Source: Deinococcus sp. Leaf326
GTDB lineage: Bacteria > Deinococcota > Deinococci > Deinococcales > Deinococcaceae
Reading direction: 5' to 3'
Length of the DNA stretch: 64,000 nt
Assembly (NCBI RefSeq): GCF_001424185.1
Contig: NZ_LMOM01000001.1
Location: forward strand, 213,256-277,255
The translations under genes were made by a program, and so were the position numbers. Below the pieces are notes generated by a model. The model ran no database searches. It had not been told where the DNA came from and was given only the letters and a program-made list of their open reading frames with translations. Positions 54,597 to 62,485 of this stretch are shown here, piece after piece. Position 1 is the stretch's first letter; each line of letters starts with the position of its first letter.

Positions 54597-55303
54597 AATA
54601 TTCTCCGCTGGATATCGCCCATCAAACCTTTCGCGGTCGGCTGTTCGGCTATGACAAGGCCGCCGTCCATACCTTCCTGAGCGAGGCGGGCTCTCAACTC
54701 GAGGACCTACTGCGTGAAGCCCAGCACCGGCGGGAGACGCTCGAACGGCTGGAGCAGGAATTGAGCGAGAAGCGCGCGGCCGAGGACGAACTGCGCCGGG
54801 CCATCGTGTCGGCCGAGCGCATCGCCCACGAAATGCGTGACAACGCTGTGCGGGAAAGCGAGCTGATGGTCGCGCAGGCCCAGACCCAGGCCCAGGACCT
54901 GCGCCGCGAGCAGGAGGTCCGCGCCGCGCAGTTCGAGGCTGAGCATCAGGAGCGGGTGACTGCGCTGGAAATCGCCTTCCGCGAACGCTTCGCCGCTCTT
55001 GAGCGCGAGGAAAACGACCGGGCGCGGCAGCGCGAGCGTGAACACGCCGAGCGCACGGCCCACCTGGAGGCACAGTACAGTGCCCGCGCGCTGGAACTCG
55101 CCACCCGCAACACGGCCGCGCGGCAGGAGTACGCGCAGTTCATCAGCGGTTACCGCGCCCTGGTGGGGTCTTTCGCTGACCTCAGCCGCCGCCACCGCCT
55201 GCCCGACGAGACCCCGCCCCTGGACCTCGACCTCAGCGGCGGCCCGGCCTCCGAGGAGGCGTCTCCCCCACCGGAAGGCATACGCGAGCAGGCGCAGGCC
55301 TGA
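54593..55303 (+). CDS. divIVA: DivIVA-domain coiled-coil protein
   Basis: 236 residues. The N-terminal DivIVA lipid-binding motif is [30 protein letters not shown] (residues 4-33, with the key GYD and F-L). A long charged coiled coil follows (about residues 35-185), then a Pro/Glu-rich tail. DivIVA proteins mark poles or septa and recruit division factors. Coupled to yggS by a 4-base overlap. Confidence 0.88.
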   Translation: MKYSPLDIAHQTFRGRLFGYDKAAVHTFLSEAGSQLEDLLREAQHRRETLERLEQELSEKRAAEDELRRAIVSAERIAHEMRDNAVRESELMVAQAQTQAQDLRREQEVRAAQFEAEHQERVTALEIAFRERFAALEREENDRARQREREHAERTAHLEAQYSARALELATRNTAARQEYAQFISGYRALVGSFADLSRRHRLPDETPPLDLDLSGGPASEEASPPPEGIREQAQA

Positions 55304-55389
55304 GGCACAAAGGCCCGGTCAAGACTCGGCCAAGCTCCTGGGAAGGCAGCTCTCACACCGGAACCGTCCCAGAGGCGGCAGCATGGAGC

Positions 55390-55608
55390 ATGACCAGAAA
55401 CGGAGACCAGATCAACGAGAACATGCTCGTGCCGCAGCCCGACGACACCACAGAGGTTGAGGACGGCCAGGAGAACGCCATGAATATGAAGCCGGGACGC
55501 GGGGCGCGGCAGGAGCCCGGCGCGGCTGCCAGCGACGAGTACGTCGAGGAACATGTCGCCCGCGATACCACCCCTGACCTTCCCGACGTGGGCAACGATG
55601 AGCGCTGA
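55390..55608 (+). CDS. small acidic hydrophilic protein of unknown function
   Basis: 72 residues, rich in Asp, Glu, Gln and Asn, with no hydrophobic segment, so probably disordered. First of three overlapping small genes. A second in-frame ATG at 55423 could be the real start. No clear ribosome site is seen before the first ATG. Not recognised. Confidence 0.55.
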   Translation: MTRNGDQINENMLVPQPDDTTEVEDGQENAMNMKPGRGARQEPGAAASDEYVEEHVARDTTPDLPDVGNDER

Positions 55609-55849
55609 GGGTACGTTCCAGATGAAGATCGCCGGAGGCAGCGAACCAGCGACCCACGTGACCCTGCCGGGCGGTGAAGCGGGCGTGGAGGTACGGGGTG
55701 TGGCCTTCGCCCTCGTACAGGACGCGGCCGGGCAGAGCCTGAGTGGCAACACCGACGACCAGCGGCGGGTCCTCGACGAGCTGCGCCGCGACTACCGCCT
55801 GACGAGCGAGACGCCCACCCTGGCGTTCGAGACGGAGGCGACAGCATGA
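55598..55849 (+). CDS. small protein of unknown function (second of three)
   Basis: 83 residues starting MSAEGTFQMKIAGGSE. A short beta-rich region (VRGVAFALVQDA) is followed by a helical LDELRRDYRLTSETP. The start overlaps the upstream stop by 11 bases and its own stop overlaps the next gene by four. The tight packing argues that all three are real. Not recognised. Confidence 0.6.
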   Translation: MSAEGTFQMKIAGGSEPATHVTLPGGEAGVEVRGVAFALVQDAAGQSLSGNTDDQRRVLDELRRDYRLTSETPTLAFETEATA

Positions 55850-56055
55850 GAATTACTGCCGGCATGCCGTTGGAACCGATCCTGGACCGGCTGGGGGCGC
55901 AGGGGACCAGTCTGGCCGAAGCCGAGGCGATGCGGACTGTTCTGGTGCGTGACCACGCCGGTGAAGACGTGACGGCCCTCCCCGAGGACCAGTGGCTCGC
56001 GGCCCTCGGGCAGATGGAACTGATCAAGGACACCGGCGACGAGGGGATGCGCTAG
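55846..56055 (+). CDS. small protein of unknown function (third of three)
   Basis: 69 residues starting MRITAGMPLEPILDRLGAQG, mostly helical and acidic at the C-terminus. ATGA overlap with the preceding gene. A terminator follows 30 bases later. Not recognised. Confidence 0.6.
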   Translation: MRITAGMPLEPILDRLGAQGTSLAEAEAMRTVLVRDHAGEDVTALPEDQWLAALGQMELIKDTGDEGMR

Positions 56056-56084
56056 GTAGGCCCCGGCTTCCACCAACGACTCCG

Positions 56085-56112
56085 GCCCCTGTCTACGCGA
56101 CGGGGGCTTTTT
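56085..56112 (+). terminator. intrinsic terminator of the three-gene operon
   Basis: GCCCCTGTC with GACGGGGGC (9 bp, one wobble), loop TACGC, followed by TTTTT. Confidence 0.88.
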
Positions 56113-56119
56113 GCCGTTT

Positions 56120-57928
56120 TCAGTTCCGGCCCAGGGACAGGTCGGGCAGATCGGAGACGGGCGGACGGCACACCCGGTTGCGGCCGCTGCGTTTGGCGAG
56201 GTACAGGGCCTCGTCGGCCACGCGGGTCAGGGTGGCGGGCGTGCCGTGCTCGGCAAGCTCGGCGACCCCCAGCGACAGGGTGATCTGCCCGAGCGGGGTA
56301 CCGGCATGGGTCAGGGTCCAGCCGGCGACCTGGGCGCGCAGCGTTTCGGCGACCTCCTCGGCCTGCGCCAAAGAGGTATCGGGCAGGACCACGGTAAATT
56401 CCTCGCCGCCTGGGCGGGTCGCCAGGCCGTGCTGGGCCGTCAGGTCGCGCAGGGCGATCCCGATACGCACGAGCACCGCGTCGCCCGCGTCGTGCCCAAA
56501 CGTGTCGTTCAGGCGCTTGAAGTGGTCCACGTCCAGCGCGATCAGGCTCAGGGGCTGGGGCCGACTGTGGGCCAGCGCGACGGCCTGCGTGAGCTGTTCT
56601 TCGAGGTGGCGGCGGTTGAACAGGCCGGTCAGCGGGTCGCGGATGGTCTGCTGGCGCAGCCGCTCCTGAAGCTGCAATCCGGCCAGCGCCAGCGACAATT
56701 GCCGGGTCAGTGCCGGCAGGATCTGCGCGGCGGCCGGCGGCAGCGCGCTCCCCTCCTGCGGGTAGAGTTGCAGCGTGCCCAGCGTCTCACCGTGCGAGAA
56801 CAGCGGAATGCAGGTCAAGCAGTGCGGACCGCCGCCGCTGAGGCAGCGTGGCGCGAAACTCTGCTCCTCGCCGCGTCTCGGCTCGCCGCGGCGCAGTGCC
56901 CAGCAGCCGTCGGCCGGCTGATAGCTGGTCTCCAGGCCGCCCCAGCTCACCAGCGGCAGGAGCAGGTTGCGTGAGGCGTTGTGCAGCTTCAGGACGCCCT
57001 GGGTGCCGGGCAGCAGAACGGGCAGGGCGCGTCCCAGCACGTCGGCACCTTCCTCCAGACTGCGGGCAGCCTGCATCCAGTCGCTCAGTTCGCCCAGCCA
57101 GGTCATGTCGGCGTTGCGGCGGGCCAGCGCCTCGGCACGCACCCCGGCCTCCTCACGCGCTTTTTCGAGCTGACCGCTCATGATGTTGAACGCCCCGGCG
57201 ACCTGCCGCAGGTCCCGTGCCCCGCGCAGGGGCAGACGCACACCGGGCGCGCCGCCGGCAATGTCGCCGGCCGCCCGCGAGAGCCGGCCCAGCGTGCGGG
57301 TCAGCCACTGCGAGAGCGCCAGCGTCAGGGCAGCGCTGGCCGAGAGCACCAGCAGGGCCAGGCCCAGCAGCAGCCAGCGCAGGCGGCGCAGTTGCAGGTC
57401 GGCCGCTGCCTCCGCCGCACGCAGCCGCGCCGTCTGATCGCTGTCGTAGGCGTCCACCTCGGTGCGGATAGCGTCCACGATCTGTTTGCCGCGCCCGCTG
57501 GCGACCAGGGCGCGGGCCGCGTCGGGCTGGCTGCGGCGCAGGTTGATCTCGGGCTGCGCGATCTCCTGCTGCCAGCGGGTCGCCAGCGCGCCGATACGGT
57601 CAATACGGGCCAGCGACTGTGCGTCCGGCGCGTCCTGCGCCGCCTGGGCGCGCAGCTCGGCCAGGAGGCCAGGCAGAGCGGCCTGCGCGTTGCGGTAGCC
57701 CGCCAGATATTCGTCGCGCCCGACGATCACAAACCCGCGCACACTGGCCTCCATGTCGAGGACCTGCCGAAAGGCCGAGCCGAGTTGCAGAGACTGTGTG
57801 CGGGTACGGGCCGCCTGCGCCGTATCCGCGACGCGGGCATTCAGGGTGAAGTTGAGCAGGGCAAACGACAGAAGCAGGATGAGCCAGAACGGCACCTGCG
57901 AAAGAAGGAGGAGGCGGCGCAGCGACAT
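56120..57928 (-). CDS. membrane diguanylate cyclase (CHASE3-like, HAMP, GAF, GGDEF)
   Basis: 602-residue c-di-GMP synthase. First membrane helix about 9-29, an extracytoplasmic CHASE3-like helical sensor, second helix about 182-206 and a HAMP linker (LSRAAGDIAGG). A GAF-like domain (about 285-425) with a Cys-rich patch FAPRCLSGGGPHCLTC follows, then the GGDEF domain with DPLTGLFNRRHLEEQL, DVDHFKRLND and the active GGEEF. No RxxD inhibitory site is evident before GGEEF. The Cys patch could sense redox or bind metal (inference). Confidence 0.92.
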   Translation of the reverse strand: MSLRRLLLLSQVPFWLILLLSFALLNFTLNARVADTAQAARTRTQSLQLGSAFRQVLDMEASVRGFVIVGRDEYLAGYRNAQAALPGLLAELRAQAAQDAPDAQSLARIDRIGALATRWQQEIAQPEINLRRSQPDAARALVASGRGKQIVDAIRTEVDAYDSDQTARLRAAEAAADLQLRRLRWLLLGLALLVLSASAALTLALSQWLTRTLGRLSRAAGDIAGGAPGVRLPLRGARDLRQVAGAFNIMSGQLEKAREEAGVRAEALARRNADMTWLGELSDWMQAARSLEEGADVLGRALPVLLPGTQGVLKLHNASRNLLLPLVSWGGLETSYQPADGCWALRRGEPRRGEEQSFAPRCLSGGGPHCLTCIPLFSHGETLGTLQLYPQEGSALPPAAAQILPALTRQLSLALAGLQLQERLRQQTIRDPLTGLFNRRHLEEQLTQAVALAHSRPQPLSLIALDVDHFKRLNDTFGHDAGDAVLVRIGIALRDLTAQHGLATRPGGEEFTVVLPDTSLAQAEEVAETLRAQVAGWTLTHAGTPLGQITLSLGVAELAEHGTPATLTRVADEALYLAKRSGRNRVCRPPVSDLPDLSLGRN

Positions 57929-58018
57929 CTGCCGCCCACCTTATGCTGTGAAAAAACGCAAGAAACTTACAGCCGGTGGGGGTAGGGCACCCTGATCTCC
58001 CCCTTGACTCAGGTGGCT

Positions 58019-58417
58019 TCAGCCCCGGTAGGGCCGCCCAGCGCGCAGAACAGTCAGTTTGCCACTCGTGACCCCCAGTGCCCGCGCCCGCGACACACCG
58101 CTGACCAGGATGTCGGCTGTGCGGTTGTAACGCGCGTTCATGGTGTCGTTCACGACGTAGACGTGGCTCTTGCCCCGCACGGTGACGCGCACGCGGGCGC
58201 CGCAGCCCACCTTGCGCAGCAGATCGCGGCTCAGGGCAATCTGCCCCTTACGGGTCGGCCCACAGGCCGAGATATGGGGGGTACTGTCCGTCTGGGCGCG
58301 CACCGCGTTGTAGTGACTCACCCGTTTGAGGGTGTAGGTCTTGGATCCGGCCGCATGGACCTGGGGAAAGGCCGGGGGCAGCAACACGACCAACAGGCCA
58401 AGGACGATGGCTCTCAC
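58019..58417 (-). CDS. secreted 3D-domain-like protein
   Basis: 132 residues, GTG start; TAGGCT (58430-58425) ends seven bases before it. The signal peptide ends HAA-G. The mature part has YNAVRAQTDSTPHISACG, QIALSRDLLRKVGCGARVRV and YVVNDTMNARYNRTADILV, matching the 3D/double-psi-barrel fold of cell-wall-cleaving proteins (three conserved Asp). Two Cys could form a disulphide. Probably a peptidoglycan-acting domain. Confidence 0.75.
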   Translation of the reverse strand: MRAIVLGLLVVLLPPAFPQVHAAGSKTYTLKRVSHYNAVRAQTDSTPHISACGPTRKGQIALSRDLLRKVGCGARVRVTVRGKSHVYVVNDTMNARYNRTADILVSGVSRARALGVTSGKLTVLRAGRPYRG

Positions 58418-58532
58418 ACCCGGCAGCCTAACGGACTGCCCCCCTCACGACCGTGACGGCGGCACCGGTCCACCGGAGCAGACGCGCCTACAGGAAATCG
58501 TCAGGAGGTCAGGGTCAGATGAAGGGCCTGGG

Positions 58533-58745
58533 TCAACGCCAGCGCAATTGCCAGTCGGTCGCGCGGCCCTGCCGGCTGGCCCGGACCTGTCGGCCGTCGG
58601 CGAGCTGCCAGATCTCGACCTCCTCCGCCTCCTGCCAGAACCAGCGGGGCGGCTTGGTGTACCGGTCGACTCGCCGCGCAGGCTGCGCAGCTTCACCGGG
58701 CATCTCCAACCTGGCTCCTTCACTGTCCATGAAGACGAGTCTCAT
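58533..58745 (-). CDS. 70-residue hypothetical protein
   Basis: Starts MRLVFMDSEGARLEMPGE and contains RYTKPPRWFWQEAEEVEIWQ, an aromatic-rich segment. The codon pattern suits the genome. A CACACT box ends seven bases before the ATG, like other leaderless genes here. No family recognised. Confidence 0.5.
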   Translation of the reverse strand: MRLVFMDSEGARLEMPGEAAQPARRVDRYTKPPRWFWQEAEEVEIWQLADGRQVRASRQGRATDWQLRWR

Positions 58746-58891
58746 CTGACCAGTGTGCAGGAAAGTGGTCAGGACTGTGTGAAATGGCACACGAATGGGA
58801 CGTACCGCGGCCTGGACCGGCCCAGCCGCGTACCCAGACGTGCAGCCTGTCGGAGGATGGATAGACAGGCTGCACGGAGAAGCGGCTCAGC

Positions 58892-60151
58892 TCAGCGCTG
58901 CCCAGAGTCCTCGGGGTGGCCCAGCCCCAGGCGGAACCCGATGTCCCGGCGGTACTGCGCTTCCGGGAAACCGATCCGGCGCACGAGGGCGTAGCTGCGG
59001 GCCAGGGCACCGGGGAGGGTGGCGGCGGTGGCGGTCACGGCAAGCACGCGCCCGCCGCTGCTCACGAGCTGCCCGCCCTGCTCGGCCGTTCCGGCGTGGT
59101 AAATGAAGTCGCCGCTGTCCGGCTCGGGCAGGTCGAGGAAGATGCCCTTACGCGGCTCGGCAGGATAGCCGGGTGCGGCCAGGATAACCACGGCACTCGC
59201 GCCCTCGCGGAAGCGGACGCTGGCCGGATCGAGCTCTCCCCTCGCGGCGTCCAGGGCATGTTGGGCGAGGTCGCTCTCCAGCAGGGGCAGCACGGCCTCG
59301 GCCTCGGGATCGCCGAAACGGGCGTTGAACTCGACGACCTTCGGCCCCTGGGGCGTGAGCATCAGCCCGGCGTAGAGCACGCCCCGGAACGGCTCGCCGT
59401 CAGAACGCATCCCAGCCAGGGTACGCTCGATGACCTCGCGGCGGATCATGCCGAGTTGTTCGGCGCTTAGGGGAAAGGGGCACACCACGCCCATGCCACC
59501 GGTCATGGGACCGGTGTCGCCCTCGAAGATGGTCTTGTGGTCCTGACTGGGCGGAGTGAGGGCATAGCGCTCGCCGTCGCACAGGGCCAGCACGCTGACC
59601 TCCTGACCGGTCATGAAGTCCTCGATGACCGCCTGGGCCTGCGGCTGCGTGAAGATCTCGCGCAGCGCCGCCTCGGCCTCGGCGCGCGTGTGCGCGATGG
59701 TCACCCCCTTGCCTGCGCGCAGGCCCGCGTCCTTGACGACGGTCGGGAAGTCCAGACCGCCCAGGTGCGCGAGCGCTGCTCCGAGGTCCGCGAACGAGTG
59801 GTACGCGGCCGTGGGCACGCCGTGGCGCACCATGAAGGCCTTGCTCCAGGCCTTGTCGCCCTCCAGGCGGCTGGCGGCCTGCGTGGGGCCGAAGGCGGGC
59901 ACGCCCCGCGCCGCGCAGGCGTCCACCACCCCGGCGGCGAGGTAGGCCTCCGGGCCGACGATGACCACGTCGGCCTCCTCGCGCACGGCGAGGTCAGCCA
60001 GGGCGGCGGGGTCCTGCGGGCCCGAGAGAATGCGGGCCAGCCGCGCGATGCCGGGGTTGCCGGGCGTGCACAGCACATCGTGGCCGCGGCGGACGCAGGC
60101 GTCCACGATGGCGTGCTCGCGGCCGCCGCCGCCGATGACGAGGACGCGCAT
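58892..60151 (-). CDS. purD: phosphoribosylamine-glycine ligase
   Basis: 419-residue ATP-grasp enzyme, second step of purine synthesis. VLVIGGGGREHAI, PGNPGIA, VVKDAGLRAGKGVTIA, SQDHKTIFEGDTGPMTGGMGV and VVEFNARFGDPE are diagnostic. The ATG at 60151 overlaps the upstream TGA (TGATG); a GTG three bases earlier is an alternative. Last gene of the MBL-purD operon. Confidence 0.96.
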   Translation of the reverse strand: MRVLVIGGGGREHAIVDACVRRGHDVLCTPGNPGIARLARILSGPQDPAALADLAVREEADVVIVGPEAYLAAGVVDACAARGVPAFGPTQAASRLEGDKAWSKAFMVRHGVPTAAYHSFADLGAALAHLGGLDFPTVVKDAGLRAGKGVTIAHTRAEAEAALREIFTQPQAQAVIEDFMTGQEVSVLALCDGERYALTPPSQDHKTIFEGDTGPMTGGMGVVCPFPLSAEQLGMIRREVIERTLAGMRSDGEPFRGVLYAGLMLTPQGPKVVEFNARFGDPEAEAVLPLLESDLAQHALDAARGELDPASVRFREGASAVVILAAPGYPAEPRKGIFLDLPEPDSGDFIYHAGTAEQGGQLVSSGGRVLAVTATAATLPGALARSYALVRRIGFPEAQYRRDIGFRLGLGHPEDSGQR

Positions 60152-61077
60152 CACTTCTCCCTCCCCTGGGGTTCGGCGCCGCTGCGGGCCGCGCGCCGGG
60201 TCCAGTAGCGCGCGAGACCCTGCACGCTCATCCAGGGCGGGCAGGCGAACTCGTAGCGGTCCGGGAGGCCGGGGTCCTGGGCCGCGAGGTCTTCGAGCAG
60301 TTGCTCAGTGAACTCGGCCGCGAGGCGCTCGGGGCTGTGCCCAGCGTCCAGACCGGCCTTCACGCGCTCGGCATCGGTGGCGAGCGTATCGAGAAGGCCG
60401 TCCCAGTGGGTGTCCGACTGCGGGTACGCCCCGAAGTGGGCGAGGTGCAAGGTGCGGGCGTCGAGGCCGCGCAGGGTGTCGATACTTGTCCGCCACGCCT
60501 CCAAGTCGATATCCGGCGGCGGGGTGGGGGCGCGGGGCGTCTGGCGCTCCGAGAGGCGGATGCCGCCCACGTCGCCCACGAACACGTCGTCGCCCGCCAC
60601 GTAGGCGAGGTGGTGGACCGCGTGGCCGGGCGTATACAGGGCGCGCAGTTCGAGGTCGCCCGCACGCCAGTGCTCGCCGCCCGCGAGGATCTTCAGGCGG
60701 TCCGGGTCCACCGGCAGGAACTCACCCCACAGGCGCTCCATCTGGTCGCCGTAGATCTGGGCGGCGCTGGCGAGCAGCCGTTCGGGACGGTCGAGGTGCG
60801 CCGCGCCGCGCTCATGCACGTAGGCGCGGGCGCGGGGCACACGCGACAGCACGGTGCCCACCGCCCCCGCGTGGTCGAGATGCACATGCGTGAGCAGGAC
60901 GTGCCGGACGTCGCGCAGCGAGGCACCCAGGGTGTCCAGGCCCGCTTCCAGAGCGCCGAGCGTGCTGCCGGGGCCGGTGTCCACGAGCGCGAGACCGTCG
61001 CCCGTGTCGAAGACGTAGGCGGCGATGACGCCTTCCACGTCCTGGAAGTGCAGATCAAGCAGGGAGACGCCGCTCAC
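60151..61077 (-). CDS. metallo-beta-lactamase-fold hydrolase
   Basis: 308 residues. The metal-binding motif HVHLDH lies in LLTHVHLDHAG; further ligands are in YTPGHAVHHLAY, GDVGG and LHLAHFG. Similar to glyoxalase-II-like MBL proteins; substrate unknown. It overlaps the small membrane gene by four bases and touches purD. Confidence 0.9.
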   Translation of the reverse strand: MSGVSLLDLHFQDVEGVIAAYVFDTGDGLALVDTGPGSTLGALEAGLDTLGASLRDVRHVLLTHVHLDHAGAVGTVLSRVPRARAYVHERGAAHLDRPERLLASAAQIYGDQMERLWGEFLPVDPDRLKILAGGEHWRAGDLELRALYTPGHAVHHLAYVAGDDVFVGDVGGIRLSERQTPRAPTPPPDIDLEAWRTSIDTLRGLDARTLHLAHFGAYPQSDTHWDGLLDTLATDAERVKAGLDAGHSPERLAAEFTEQLLEDLAAQDPGLPDRYEFACPPWMSVQGLARYWTRRAARSGAEPQGREK

Positions 61078-61259
61078 GCCTTGCCCAGGGCGCGCGCGCC
61101 GGCGAGCAGGACCGCCGCCAGATACTGCACAGCGGCGAAGGCCCGGATGGTGCCCACATTGGCCGCCGTTTTCAGCGGCCCCATCGCGAGTGCGAGAACG
61201 AGGGTCGCGCTGAAGAGAATGGCGACCACCACGAGCCAGAGAATCATGCGGCCCAGCAT
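61074..61259 (-). CDS. small two-helix membrane protein
   Basis: 61 residues with two hydrophobic helices (about 5-27 and 40-57) joined by GPLKTAANVGT. ATGA overlap with the MBL gene supports translation. An alternative ATG lies four codons in. Not recognised. Confidence 0.65.
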   Translation of the reverse strand: MLGRMILWLVVVAILFSATLVLALAMGPLKTAANVGTIRAFAAVQYLAAVLLAGARALGKA

Positions 61260-61293
61260 ACCGGCCCCGCGTGACCCGCGGGGCCCGGCGCGT

Positions 61294-62232
61294 CTAGGCC
61301 CGTGGTTCCCGCGCCCGCAGCGCCTCGCCCAGCCAGGCCCCGGCGCGGTCCACGAGGGCGGCGGCAGCGGGAATCACGCCCGTCATGTTGGCGAAGCCGT
61401 GGATCAGGCCGGGGCCAGCGAGTTCCTCTACGCGGTTGCCCGCCGCGCGCAGGGCCTGGGCGTAGGCCACACCCTCGTCATGCAGGGGGTCGAACTCAGC
61501 GGTCAGGACCAGGGCGGGGGGCAGGTCGTGCAGCTCGGCCAGGATGGGCGAGACGTGCGGGTGCGACAGGTGGGCGGGGTCGGTGATGTACGCCCGGCCG
61601 AACATCCTCATCATGTCGCGGGTCAGGAAGTAGCCTTCAGCGTTGGCGCGGCGCGACTCGGACTCGTTCAGGAGGTCGCTGGCCGGGTAGATCAGGAGCT
61701 GGGTCTGCGGGGCCGGCCCGCCCTCGTCGCGGGCACGCAGGGTCACGGCGATGCTCAGGCTGGCGCCGGCGCTGTCGCCCGCCACCCCCAGGCGCGAGGG
61801 GTCGGCACCCAGTTCGGCCGCGTGCGAGGCCGCCCACAGGTAGGCCGCGTAGGCATCGTCTACCGGGGCCGGAAAGGGAAACTCGGGAGCGAGACGGTAC
61901 TCGACACTGAGGACCGCTACGGCGCCAGAGGCGCATAGCTCACGGCACAGGCTGTCGTGGCTGGCAATGTTGCCCAGCACGAACCCCCCGCCGTGAAAGA
62001 ACACCGCCAGCGGCCAACCTGCCGCCGGGGCCTCGCCCGACGGGGTATATAGGCGCGCGGGCAGTTCGGAGGCGGGGCCGGGCAGCGTCAGGTCGCGCAC
62101 GGGGCCGATGCCCACGGGGCGGCCCGGCAGCGCCGAGACACTCTGGCCGGCGCGCATCTGCTCGATGCTGGTGGGCAGGGGCATCCCCGCAAGATGCTTC
62201 AGGAGAGCCTGGACGGAGGGATCAAGGGGCAT
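61294..62232 (-). CDS. alpha/beta hydrolase, hormone-sensitive-lipase family
   Basis: 312-residue esterase. The HGGG oxyanion motif lies in AVFFHGGGFVLGN, nucleophile in VAGDSAGASLS, acid in AEFDPLHDEG and His in LIHGFANMTG. The cap-region N-terminus is typical of HSL/bacterial lipase GDXG members. GAGG lies eight bases before the ATG. A TATACT box is about 100 bases upstream, so the leader is long and contains the GAAGCCC/GGGCTTC hairpin. Confidence 0.92.
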   Translation of the reverse strand: MPLDPSVQALLKHLAGMPLPTSIEQMRAGQSVSALPGRPVGIGPVRDLTLPGPASELPARLYTPSGEAPAAGWPLAVFFHGGGFVLGNIASHDSLCRELCASGAVAVLSVEYRLAPEFPFPAPVDDAYAAYLWAASHAAELGADPSRLGVAGDSAGASLSIAVTLRARDEGGPAPQTQLLIYPASDLLNESESRRANAEGYFLTRDMMRMFGRAYITDPAHLSHPHVSPILAELHDLPPALVLTAEFDPLHDEGVAYAQALRAAGNRVEELAGPGLIHGFANMTGVIPAAAALVDRAGAWLGEALRAREPRA

Positions 62233-62270
62233 GGTGAACCTCGGCTGTGAAAAGGGAGGGGCGAACAGGG

Positions 62271-62338
62271 CTAGAAGCCCGGCCACCGCAGGGCTGGGCT
62301 TCCAGGAACGACACCGGAAAAGGTGCGCGGAGTATACG
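62271..62338 (-). promoter_or_regulatory. promoter and leader hairpin of the esterase gene
   Basis: On the minus strand TATACT (62338-62333) is a clear -10 box. About 35-60 bases downstream, GAAGCCC pairs with GGGCTTC. No -35 box is recognised. Confidence 0.45.
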
Positions 62339-62485
62339 CCTGGCCTATCGACTCTCTCCTGCGGGCACCTTTGAGGAGACCCCACGAAGTTCCAAGACCG
62401 TGCCACTACCTCGCCATTCCCGCTGCGGCGCCTTCTGTTCAATATTCGCGCTACCCAGTCGGTCCTAGACTTGGCGGTGTCCTCC

